Positions 54,907 through 64,000 of a DNA stretch of 64,000 bases are shown here, one piece after another; within the stretch, counting starts at the first letter, position 1; the number at the start of each line of letters is the position of its first letter. The notes below the pieces were generated by a model that saw only the letters and a list, made by a program, of their open reading frames with translations, was not told where the DNA came from and did not search any database. The translations under genes and the position numbers were made by a program. Origin of the DNA: Prostheceraeus crozeri (Eukaryota > Platyhelminthes > Polycladida > Euryleptidae); contig CAJQUW010009323.1 in the NCBI GenBank assembly GCA_907163375.1, forward strand, positions 1 through 64,000, given 5' to 3'.

Positions 54907-56619
54907 TACACCGCCCGTGGCGGTAAATTTTTGGTTTCTCGTCTATTAGGTCGGCTGATTTGTTGAAATTCACTTACATTTCTTTTATCGCACTTCATTT
55001 TTCTCAGTTGTAAGATACCTCAATTCACTAAACTACATTGGCCTATATAGGCTATTGCAAAATGATTTTTGATTTTTGGAAGAACATGTGAGCATTTTAT
55101 TTTCACACATTTCGACCATTACCCGCATCCATTCTCAATATATCTTAGAAATGGTTTCAATCAGTGGGATATGTGAATCCAGAAATGATGCAAAAATTCG
55201 AGCATCAGCAAGATAGAATAGGATATCTGGTTGGTTATGTGAAGAAAATTATTTATCCCAATTTCCCATAGTCCGGCCTCTCCTCCCAACCAAATTTGCA
55301 TAGTATTCATATCAAAACTTTGAAGGAAAAATGTTCTTGAAAGCTTCATGTTCCAGGCGACTGTTGATCGTGGGAATTATTTCAAAAAGTTGTAAATTCA
55401 ATAAGCTTTGCAGCTACAAACAAATAATCTTCTTGATTGCGGTATATATTGGCTTTAACTTCCGCGGTAGATTTTAAACAAAATATGCAGATTTTGATTG
55501 TTGAAAAAATGTGTTTGATGGCATATTCATAGCTCTCATCTGTGCTTTCAATAGAGAGATGGATAATGTCGATTATCATACCCTCGCGGAAGTTCTATTT
55601 GCATTTCCGCCAAGCTCAAGACGGTTTCCAGAGTTAAAGATCATGTGGCGCAGGTTAACGCAAACCTTGCGCTTCGATGATGTGCATGTTACATTGTACA
55701 TCTTTGTTAGTGTTTCGACATTTTGCGTTCTGCACCACTGTTGCTGATCTATTATGGTTGGCGGAATGAATTAGAAAATGAGAACTGCGTATTGGTGCCT
55801 AGTAGCATCCCAAATTAATAAATGTCCCATGGAATACGGGAATCTTGTCATTCCATCAGTTCTTTTTCCTTCACCTCTTGTCAAGACTGATAGGGTCAAG
55901 GACAGATAATACCCGCAATATCTATCGTTTGAAAATGATAGTATGAAATCGACCGAAGTAGAAGTAATCCACTTGTAGATCGTTTGCAATAAAAGGGATG
56001 ATGTTCTGAGTTCTGTCGTATTTGCATACATATATGTCGTATTACGCCGCAGTCAACTGGTCAGCATTGCTGATAGGGATTCCAAAATCCCGGAAATTCT
56101 TAGTTCAGCAAAGTCTAGATGTATGTCTGAATTTCGGAAAAATCAAATTTCTAAAAATGTTTCTAGGGAGTTAAATTCAAAATTTGAAGCTAGTATTTCA
56201 GGGTTGATTTTGCATTGTAAACTAGCATCCGAAAATCGGCGAAGTCGAAGACTGAGTGCCACATGCCATTGGGTGAAAAATGTGATTTACTCAAATGCTT
56301 CACATCAATCATTTATTTGTTTAAAAGGGATGGACGTTTTGCACAAATTTAGAATGAGACAGTTTTCTGATAGTATTCAATGCGCACGGTGCATCATTTT
56401 CAGAGAGAATAGGTGTTTCCATCTACAATTCACAATGGAGCATCACCCAAACGCTCTTTAGACTCAAAAGCTTAAAACTAAGATCCGAGAAAATGCTATC
56501 CTGTTCCAAATCATAGAAAGACAAAATTTCAGACTTAAGTAGAGGTAAGTAGAAGTCCTAATATATAAAATCTAAGTAGAGAAGGGAAAATATCAGACAA
56601 AGGAATAATAATAATAACA
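54907..56619. other. No gene seen
   Basis: AT-rich sequence with short frames of no recognised family. Confidence 0.5.
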
Positions 56620-56622
56620 ATA

Positions 56623-56692
56623 AGCGAGCGAGTGGTACAGTTGTTTAAGTGTCTGCCTGTGGTCTGGATGGCCCAGGTTCGACTCCTTGCGC
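56623..56692 (+). repeat. tRNA-derived SINE head or tRNA pseudogene
   Basis: TGGTACAGTTG (56633-56643) fits the pol III A box, and GGTTCGACTCC (56676-56686) is a perfect B box, 33 bases apart. The acceptor stem pairs poorly, so it is not a working tRNA. The following GACCGGGTGT-TGGCAAG unit occurs twice (56718 and 56821) and leads into the LINE, so head and LINE 5' region may be related. Confidence 0.6.
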
Positions 56693-56717
56693 AGTCAACC
56701 TTATTAATAATTCTTTC

Positions 56718-56880
56718 GACCGGGTGTTTGGCAAGCACCTGTAATCCAGCCTCTTGGAGGTCATTAAAGTGGATTAGAACCTTAATAACTATATTCTAAT
56801 ATCATATATAATCTTACAGCCGACCGGGTGTGTGGCAAGTACCTGTAATCCAGCTACGTGGAGGTCGCAAGTGGATTAGA
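56718..56880 (+). repeat. Two copies of a ~60-bp GACCGGGTGT...TGGATTAGA unit
   Basis: 56718-56777 and 56821-56881 share GACCGGGTGT-TGGCAAG-ACCTGTAATCCAGC, TGGAGGTC and AGTGGATTAGA, about 103 bp apart. They are probably 5'-untranslated repeats of the LINE or a SINE/LINE junction. Confidence 0.7.
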
Positions 56881-59402
56881 CATTGGCGGATTACTAACCA
56901 GACTGCTGACGCTCGAATCACAAAAATGCATACTCGGGAGGGAAAAGCGGTTTCCTCCATAATCTCGTCCTCGCCCAACACCCATACATACATGGAGATT
57001 AATAACGACGATACCATACCGGAACAGGCGTCGCCCGGGTTACCAAGGCCTGCGTTGAATGTTGATGAACCAGGATGTTCAAGCGGAAGGGCTACTGGAA
57101 CATATGAACATCAACCGCGTCGAAGACGGAAATAGACACATGCCGATAATACCAGCGTAATTGAGTGCTACTACAGAAGTTGTCCGGAAGAGAGAGGGTT
57201 TCGTAAGCGCATGCATAAGGTCTGGCAAGAAATGCATCCCCAGACAGCGATATCGGAACAAGGCTATTGAATCAAAAGCGATCGATTGTGAACAACAACT
57301 TGCTAGGAAATGAAAAGATACAGCAAATAGCAAATCACGTAATTGACCCTGGAGCCAATGAAGACAATAGTGCATATAACAACAGCATGCCGTCCAGCCC
57401 GGCTGATTCAGAAACGAATATGAACAATGAAAGCTCAAACCAACCTCTAACTGATGCAGAACAGCAGTTGATGCACAAAATAATGCAGTACATGAACAAT
57501 TACATGAGTCCAAACAACAGAGATAATGTAAGGAAGATAAAAGTTGATGAGAAGTCAAGACAAATAATTGAGAAAGTAGACAATGTGAGTGAGCGCATTC
57601 CGACCAATAATATAGCGGAGTTGAACGCATTGATATACTCTGCTGCTAAAGTTACGGAAGAAACCGTAAATGTGAACAATGGAAGATAAGCTGGAACGCC
57701 ACCGTGGAAGAGCCGACTACAGAAACAAATTGAAGTCCTAAGGAGAGAAGTTAGCCAACTGAAATCGTTCATTGACTCTAACGGAAGGTTTCCTCCTTAC
57801 ATGATTCGAAAGTACAACATGAACAATAGAACTAAAGAAGAGGTGTATGAAGACGCAAAGCAGCGATTAATAGCCATTAGCCACAGACTAAAGAGATACG
57901 AAAACAGAAGTGAGCAATTTAAGATAAACAAGCTATTCCGTGAAAACCCAAAGAAAGTGTACAGAAAGTTAAGAGGCCAAGAAACAGCATGTGAAGCAAA
58001 AACCCCAGACAAAGACGAAGTAATGAAGTACTGGAAAGATATCTGGGAATCCGACGTAAGTTACAACCCAGAAGCAGAATGGTTACCAGAAGTCGAAAGT
58101 AGATGTGACAGTACGACTAACCAAGACGACATCACAATATCAAATGAAGACCTACAATACAAACTTGCAAGTATGGCAAACTGGAAGGCACCAGGGCATG
58201 ACAAGATACAGGCATTCTGGGTTAAGAAACTGAAGAAGCTACATACAAGACTTGCTGGGTTCTACAATGACTTCTTACAGAATCCCAACACAATACCAGA
58301 ATGGCTAGTTACAGGCAAGACTGTACTGATAGAGAAAGATGAAAGCAAGCCACCTAGCCCTGACAATTACAGACCAATTACATGCCTGGAAACTATTCAG
58401 TGGAATTATAGCAAGCAAGATAAACCAGCACATCAAAGCAAACAGAATAATGCACCTGAAATTATACGGAAAAACAGGAAATGATATAAATTGCCTCATC
58501 AACGTAGTCAGAACTTTCAGCGATGATATAAGCATGGAATTTGGCATCGATAAATGCTCAAGGCTCGTCATCTGTCGTGGTCGGATCGTGCACACAGATG
58601 GATTCGAAGCAGAAGGGATTCGTATACATGACGTAAGCGATGAAGGATACAAGTACCTGGGAATTCCTCAACAGCATATCAACCTCGATAACGATGCAAA
58701 GACAAAGGCAACAGCTGAATACAAGAAAAAACTTAAGAAAGTGATGAAATCGAAACTGTACTCAAGAAACAAAATCGAAGCTATAAATACATTCGCTGTA
58801 CCTGTAGTAAGTTACACTGGCGAAGTGGTGAAATGGAAGCAACAAGAATTAGATGAATTGAATCGGAAGACAAGAAAGATATTAAATATACACGGAGGGT
58901 TGCATCCAAGAGCAGACGTGGACCACCTCTACTTACCGTGGGATCGGGGAGGAAGAGGTCTGAAAAACTTGACCGAAGTCATAGAACATGAGAACCGAAG
59001 CCTTACAGAGCATACAAGGCAGCAAAAACGATCCACTGCTGGCGGTGGCAAGAGCTGGTGACTTGTATAGGCAACGGCAAGAGACCCTCGAAGATTGGAA
59101 GAAGAAGACAGTAGAAGATCGATATCTAGGTTGGAAAAACAAAGCACTACATGGGCAATATACATGAGATGGATGAAATTACATCAAAGAAGGCATGTTA
59201 CAGCTGGCTAAGAACGGTGAATCTCAAGATTGAGACAGAAGCGTTGCTCACTGCTGCTCAAGATCAAGCACTGAACACCAAAGCCCACGCAACATATATC
59301 CTGAAAACAAGTGTAGATCCAAAGTGCAGAATGTGCAAGTCCTCAGATGAAACAGTCTCTCATATCCTCACGGGATGTTCAAAACTAGCAGGGAGTGAAT
59401 AC
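56830..59402 (+). mobile_element. Decayed R4/R2-group LINE, cut by an LTR element
   Basis: Plus-strand frames reading like the R4-type LINEs that use a restriction-like endonuclease. At the amino side is CYYRSCPEERGFRKRMHKVW. Then come an RT N-terminal block, a C-terminal thumb region and a CCHC motif. The right end is interrupted at 59403 by the LTR of the next element, within the sequence just after the CCHC, where the endonuclease should follow. Several stops and frame changes. Confidence 0.78.
57267..59402 (+). pseudogene. R4-like LINE polyprotein, disrupted
   Basis: 57801-58420 encodes KVYRKLRGQE, MANWKAPGHDKIQAFWVKKL, TIPEWLVTGKTVLIEKDESK and NYRPITCLETIQW (RT fingers). From 58390 in another frame: LFSGIIASKINQHIKANRIM joined directly to LKLYGKTGNDINCLINVVRT, so the RT centre (QG block and the YxDD box) is missing by an internal deletion of about 170 codons. 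Then follow FGIDKCSRLVICRGRIV, YKYLGIPQ, RKTRKILNIHGGLHPRADV and DRGGRGLKNLTEV. From 59151 comes LLTAAQDQALNTKAHATY and the CCHC motif CRMCKSSDETVSHILTGC. The accessory start at 57267 (NQKRSIVNNNLLGNEKIQQI) fits the N-terminal part. Non-functional. Confidence 0.78.
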
Positions 59403-59904
59403 TGTTACGATCTCCCAAACCCGGTAGGTCGTAGCAGAAAAGAGGATTGGCTTCTTAATAATGCTTTATTGAGCGGCAAATGGTATGGGCCTTCTTGAGG
59501 GCCTGGAGGGCAAGTCTCGAAAGTGGCCCCTAGGAGGACCAGTTAAGCGTTCACGTTAAAGTTAGTGCGCGTGATCAGCAGCAGCAGCGAGCGGGAACGG
59601 TCGGAGTTTGAACGGGCACGCTTGAGCTCCGCGGACAGGAATTGGGAGTGATTTGGTCGGCGCGGAGGTGTGAAGATGACGGCGCGCGCGGCAAGGTCTT
59701 GTCCTTCTTTCCGCGAGGCGAGAGCAAGAGGTCTTGACCCTCTTTCCACGAGATGCGAGTGAGAGATGGCGCGGGGCCACGGCAGCTGTTTATGAATGTC
59801 ATTATGAGCCTGATTTCTCTCCTACGTTGCAGAGTGACGTCACTTGTCTTCTGCGCGATCAATGTAGAGGAAGGAGGAGAGGAAGAGAAGTCATAGTCAT
59901 CACA
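59403..59904 (-). repeat. 3' LTR of the second Gmr1-type element
   Basis: 502 bp. It starts TGTTACGATCTCCCAAACC and ends GTCATAGTCATCACA, so both ends match the first element's LTR (TGTTACGACCTCCCC...TTCGTCACA). AATAAA on the minus strand at 59465-59470 and a 16-nt hairpin at 59488-59503 sit at the same offsets as in the other LTR. The middle is not alike. Confidence 0.85.
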
Positions 59905-60097
59905 TCCACCCGGACAAGAACGCCGATCGGTAGGAGGCGTGCAGTAGATTGATATACGTATCGCGTGGATATCGAGAAGTGTCTTGTGCTCAGGGTGGCT
60001 TCTGGTTTGGATCGTAGATACAGCTCGGAGATTGGTGCTCGACTTGCGTTGTGCGTTTCAGTCTACGCGGCCCGCCGTGTTCTGGAGATAGAATCAG

Positions 60098-63000
60098 CTA
60101 AAGGGGGCAGGACCGGGACAGCGCGTCAGCCCAAATGTTGTCCTTACCCTTTACATGACGAATTCGAAGATCAAACTCCTGAATAGTCAGACTCCATGAG
60201 AGGAGACGGCGGTTTTTGAATTTCATTTTGTTAAGGAAGACTAAAGGATTGTGGTCAGTGTATACTATGACTTGTTCTATTGAAGATGAGATATATACCT
60301 CGAAATGCTTTATTGCTGCCAGTAACGCAAGAGTCTCTTTTTCTATTGTAGAATAGTTCACTTGATGTTTGTCTAATTTTTTAGAGTAGTAAGCTACTGG
60401 AAATGGAGTACCGTCCGTTTCTTGCATTAGCACAGCCCCTACTCCTACATCGCTGGCATCTGTCATTATTTGAAAGGGTTTGTCCCACGCCGGTGCTTTT
60501 AGCACAGGGGGATTGCACATCATAGTTTTTAACTTATCAAAAGCGTCTTGACACTCTCTGTCCCAGATAAAGGGCGACCTTTTACTCAGTATGTTTGTGA
60601 GGGGTACTGCTATAGTTGCAAAATCTGGTAGAAATCTCCGATAGTATCCTAGCATTCCTAGAAAACGCATAATACCTTTCTTATCTGAAGGGGGTGGGAA
60701 ATTTTTCATGTGATTTATATGACTTTGAAGTGGCCTCACTTTCCCGTGCCCTACTACATGCCCTAAGTAGACCACATCCGCCTGGCAAAATACGCTTTTG
60801 GTTAAGTTTATAGTGAGATTGGCTGTTCGGAGCCTTTCAAACAATTTCCTAAGTGTCCGTTGGTGCTCCTCCCAAGTGTTGTTGTGAACAACTATATCAT
60901 CAACATATGCTGTGACGTTCTCAAGATCGCCTAACACCTTAGAAATCAGTCTTTGAAAAGTCGATTGGGAGTTTTTCATGCCAAAGGGCATAACTTTATA
61001 TTGAAATAATCCGTCTGGAGTCACAAAGGCAGAGATTTTCTTTGCTCGGTCGGTTAACGGTATGCCCCAGTAGCCCTTAAGCAAGTCGCACTTAGAAATA
61101 TATTTAGCTTCGCCAATATTGTCTATACAGTCGTCCAGTCTTTTAGTGGGGAAAGGGTCTGTCTTGCTTACTGCGTTTAACTTTCTGTAATCAGTGCAAA
61201 AACGGTAAGAATTATCTGATTTTTTTACTAAAACGCATGGTGATGCCCATTCACTGTCACTAGGTTCGATTATATTATTTTGCAACATGTATTCGACCTC
61301 CTCTCTGATGACTTTTTGTTTGTCAGGTCCCACTCTATAAGGTTGTGATTTTATTGGTGTGTCGTCCACCAGACATACATCGTGTTGAATCATTGACGTC
61401 TGGCTAGGGACATCCGTGAAAATGTCTCTAAAGTCCACTATTAAGCTGTCAAGAAATTCCTTTTCGCTCGGAGGTAGATGACCAGATATCAGGTCAATGT
61501 TATTTAGTATTTCTGAATTTGATAGTTTATGTGAAGGTAAGTCGTCCTTATCGTATTTTGCATGGTTACTGTCGTGGTCCTCTTTAATAATCATTATTCC
61601 ATTTTGGGATGACGGAGTGAAATATGCTTTGAGCATATTTACGTGACAGACTTGGGAATCTTTTCTTCTGTCAGGAGTAGCCACTACGTAATTATGATCG
61701 CTTATCTTCCTAGTGACCAAATATGGACCGTGGTATTTCGCTGTCATTGGGTTTTTGACTGTCGGTAAGAGGACTAGAACCTTGTCGCCTACGTTGAATT
61801 TACGGGCTTTTGTATTGTGGTGATGATCGTAATTTGATTTCATCTGACTTTGGGCGGATATGAGGTTCTCATGAGCCATTTCGATAGCTTGAAACAGTCT
61901 TTCTCTAAACATAGAGACGTACGATAAAAGATTCATTTCCGGTTGGCTTTGATTCAAAATGTTTTCTTTCAGAAGGCCCAGAGGACCTCTTACATCGTGT
62001 CCGAAAATTAGTTCGAATGGGCTAAATCCTAGAGATTCCTGGTTTGCGTCTCTTGCCGCAAACAAAACGAAATGAATGCCTTTGTCCCAGTCGGTCTCAT
62101 GTTGGATGCAATAGGCTCTCAACATGGACTTCAAAGTAGCGTGAAATCTTTCTAGCATTCCCTGTGACTGAGGGTGGTATGCGGATGCCAGTATCTGCTT
62201 GGCGCCGATGATGTCAACTACTTGTTGGAAAATACCTGAAGTAAAGGCTGAACCTTGATCTGACTGAATTTCTTTCGGAAGGCCAACAAATGTGAAGAAC
62301 TTCAGAAGTGCATCTGCAATTTGTTTTGTATTTATTTTTTTGAGAGGGATTGCTTCCGGGAAGCGAGTGGCGGCACACATTATTGTAAGTAGGTATTGGT
62401 GCCCGCTTTTGGTTCTGGGCAAAGGACCTACACAATCGATAATGATTTTTGAGAAAGCGCTATCTATGATTGGTAATGGTTTTAGAGGGGCCTTCGGAAT
62501 AGTCTGATTTGGTTTTCCGGCTATCTGACAAACGTGACATTCTTTGCAAAATGTCTTGATATCACTTCGTATGCCCGGCCAGTAGAAATGCTTAGTGACT
62601 CTGTCGATAGTTTTCCTGATTCCCAAGTGACCCGCGGTGGGTACTTCGTGTGCCAATTTTAAAATATCTAGCCTGCATTGTTTCGGGGCGACAATCTGAT
62701 CTAAGACGGACCAAACGTTGTTAGCTGGCAAACGAGGATCGCGCCATTTTCTCATTAATATGTCAGTGTCCGCTTTATTGTAATAGCCGGTCGGTTGATT
62801 TTTTATCTCTCCTTCTGAAGATGCAAGTTTGAAGATTTCAGATAAGCTGTCGTCTTCTTTTTGTAGTTTAGCGATGTTAGCTACGTCGGAGGAGACGGCC
62901 GTGATATCACGTCGCATGTCAGACTCATCAGCTTCGCCTTTCGCTTGTGCACGTGTCAACACGTTACAGGTGGCACTTGGAGGTTCTATGAGTGGATTAA

Positions 63001-64000
63001 TAACATCCGGCACATCGACAGATATGTTCTTTCTTATTTTTGACCCAACTAAATCGTTTCCCAATAAAAGTGAGATTCCTTTCGCAGGAATGTCATCTGT
63101 TTCTCCAATAATGACGTTATCATTAATTAGCTCACAATTCAGATGGATTTTGTGCAGAGGAAACGTGAGTTTGCTTCCTAAACCTCTGGCAGCGCGTGTT
63201 TCACCGGTATGGGACAAGTCCGGACGTGTTAAAACTTCCGACAAAATTACAGATCTGGCACTGCCAGAGTCTCTCAATATATTTATTGTGATCGGAGTTT
63301 CATTTCCAACGGAAACTTGGCCTTTGAAAGTGAAAGGCGCAAACATGGGATCGATTTCGTTATCGATATCCGTCACGGAATTTCCGATGACAGACACAGC
63401 TCTATTTTCGTCCTCTTTTTTCTTTTTTAATTTGAAGCAATCTGAAATCAGGTGTCCGTTCTTCTTGCAATAGTTGCATGTGATTGGTTTGAATACCTTT
63501 CCGGTGAATGGCTCAGGTCTGCTATCAGCCTGTTTCTTAATCATTTGATCTTGTGAGCTCTGATTTCCTGGGGGTCTGTCTCTCGTCGGTCTGTTTCTAG
63601 ATAAGGCGTATTCTTCCGCTAACAGGATCCACGTTTTAAAGTCCTGAGGGTCCTTGTCTTCGATAAAGACTTTCATACTGTCCGGCAAAGTTTGCTTAAA
63701 TTCCTCAATTAGGACCAGCTCTCTTAATTGGTCAAAATTATCGACATCGAGGGAGCGACACCAGCGGTCAAATGCAACCTCCTTACTGTGTGCCAATTCG
63801 GTGTATGTCATATTATCGGTCTTTCGGAGACTACGGAATTTTTGGCGATAGGCCTCTGGGACCATTTCAAAAGCTCTTAGAATCCTGTGTTTCACTATTT
63901 CGTAGTCCGAACTTTCTTCAAGTGACAGAGTGATATAGGCTTCTTGAGCTTTGCCGACTAAAACACTTTGGAGGAGCATTGGCCATGTAGTTTTAGGCCA
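60098..64000 (-). CDS. Gag-Pol polyprotein of the second Gmr1-type element (N-terminus outside window)
   Basis: Open from the right edge to a stop at 60098, at least 1300 codons. In element order: Gag (SLEESSDYEIV, YIEDKDPQDF-type region), CCHC knuckle near 63440-63485 (CNYCKKNGHLISDC), and protease site DSGSARSV near 63260. Integrase follows: zinc domain near 62530-62660 (GHLGIRKTID...CKECHVCQ) and D,D,E near 62430, 62260 and 62140 (IIIDCVGPLP, SDQGSAF, ERFHATLKSML). RT contains FCTDYRKLNAVSKTDPFP and YVDDIVVHNN near 60905. RNase H has TDASDVGVGAVL near 60460 and ends WADALSRSCPL. Integrase before RT defines the Gmr1 group. No envelope gene seen. Confidence 0.93.
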   Translation of the reverse strand, partial: WPKTTWPMLLQSVLVGKAQEAYITLSLEESSDYEIVKHRILRAFEMVPEAYRQKFRSLRKTDNMTYTELAHSKEVAFDRWCRSLDVDNFDQLRELVLIEEFKQTLPDSMKVFIEDKDPQDFKTWILLAEEYALSRNRPTRDRPPGNQSSQDQMIKKQADSRPEPFTGKVFKPITCNYCKKNGHLISDCFKLKKKKEDENRAVSVIGNSVTDIDNEIDPMFAPFTFKGQVSVGNETPITINILRDSGSARSVILSEVLTRPDLSHTGETRAARGLGSKLTFPLHKIHLNCELINDNVIIGETDDIPAKGISLLLGNDLVGSKIRKNISVDVPDVINPLIEPPSATCNVLTRAQAKGEADESDMRRDITAVSSDVANIAKLQKEDDSLSEIFKLASSEGEIKNQPTGYYNKADTDILMRKWRDPRLPANNVWSVLDQIVAPKQCRLDILKLAHEVPTAGHLGIRKTIDRVTKHFYWPGIRSDIKTFCKECHVCQIAGKPNQTIPKAPLKPLPIIDSAFSKIIIDCVGPLPRTKSGHQYLLTIMCAATRFPEAIPLKKINTKQIADALLKFFTFVGLPKEIQSDQGSAFTSGIFQQVVDIIGAKQILASAYHPQSQGMLERFHATLKSMLRAYCIQHETDWDKGIHFVLFAARDANQESLGFSPFELIFGHDVRGPLGLLKENILNQSQPEMNLLSYVSMFRERLFQAIEMAHENLISAQSQMKSNYDHHHNTKARKFNVGDKVLVLLPTVKNPMTAKYHGPYLVTRKISDHNYVVATPDRRKDSQVCHVNMLKAYFTPSSQNGIMIIKEDHDSNHAKYDKDDLPSHKLSNSEILNNIDLISGHLPPSEKEFLDSLIVDFRDIFTDVPSQTSMIQHDVCLVDDTPIKSQPYRVGPDKQKVIREEVEYMLQNNIIEPSDSEWASPCVLVKKSDNSYRFCTDYRKLNAVSKTDPFPTKRLDDCIDNIGEAKYISKCDLLKGYWGIPLTDRAKKISAFVTPDGLFQYKVMPFGMKNSQSTFQRLISKVLGDLENVTAYVDDIVVHNNTWEEHQRTLRKLFERLRTANLTINLTKSVFCQADVVYLGHVVGHGKVRPLQSHINHMKNFPPPSDKKGIMRFLGMLGYYRRFLPDFATIAVPLTNILSKRSPFIWDRECQDAFDKLKTMMCNPPVLKAPAWDKPFQIMTDASDVGVGAVLMQETDGTPFPVAYYSKKLDKHQVNYSTIEKETLALLAAIKHFEVYISSSIEQVIVYTDHNPLVFLNKMKFKNRRLLSWSLTIQEFDLRIRHVKGKDNIWADALSRSCPL

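Larger units (their letters stand above)
59403..64000 (-). mobile_element. Second Gmr1-type Ty3 LTR retrotransposon (partial; runs off right edge)
   Basis: A 3' LTR (59403-59904) and a long minus-strand gag-pol frame with the same integrase-before-RT order as 13057-18778, but a clearly different family member (protein about two-thirds alike by eye). Inserted into the R4-like LINE. The 5' LTR lies beyond the window, so age cannot be judged. The coding part seen looks whole. Confidence 0.9.

Noticed and set aside
59562-59862. Overlapping minus-strand frames of 68-95 codons
   Set aside because: They fall within the second element's LTR and its boundary, GC-rich, with no domain.

Overview
The window is AT-rich animal DNA dominated by layers of mobile elements. 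The signs of an animal genome are a spliced centromeric histone H3 (CENP-A) gene, a mitochondrial seryl-tRNA-synthetase-like gene, GT-AG introns, tRNA-derived SINE heads, Penelope-like elements, and hAT, Tc1, Tigger and Harbinger transposons. Two Ty3-type LTR elements carry integrase upstream of reverse transcriptase (the Gmr1 arrangement), and protein-primed PolB fossils and Penelope elements are abundant. Together these suggest a non-vertebrate, probably marine, metazoan (non-vertebrate deuterostome or lophotrochozoan). The species cannot be named from sequence alone.

Layout. 1-6860: a decayed Polinton/Maverick- or adintovirus-like element, with a protein-primed DNA polymerase B on the minus strand and a cluster of unrecognised small genes. 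7490-8440: diverged repeats with G-runs. 8475-11553: a Penelope-like element between two ~193-bp direct repeats that hold a hammerhead-like motif. 12946-19372: a hAT element with TIRs and an 8-bp duplication, interrupted by a young Gmr1-type LTR element (13057-18778, identical 524-bp LTRs, duplication CTTAC). 22148-23639: a dead Tigger/pogo element. 27427-42406: the CENP-A gene on the minus strand (three exons recognised). Its introns hold a LINE fragment, a hAT MITE and a 7.9-kb hAT-like element that itself contains a Tc1-like element and a GIY-YIG remnant. 44820-45383: another Penelope C-terminus. 46322-47614: a SerRS-like (SLIMP-type) gene, minus strand. 50012-52854: a Harbinger element with both of its genes. 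56620-59402: a tRNA-like SINE head and a decayed R4-like LINE, cut by a second Gmr1-type element (59403 to the right edge).

How parts relate. The only host genes I can defend are CENP-A and the SerRS-like gene, both on the minus strand, with the SerRS-like gene upstream of CENP-A. Everything else well supported is mobile DNA, often nested: LTR element inside hAT, LTR element inside LINE, Tc1 and Penelope debris inside a large hAT inside a CENP-A intron. The least understood stretch is the small-gene cluster at 2629-6860 next to the PolB fossil.
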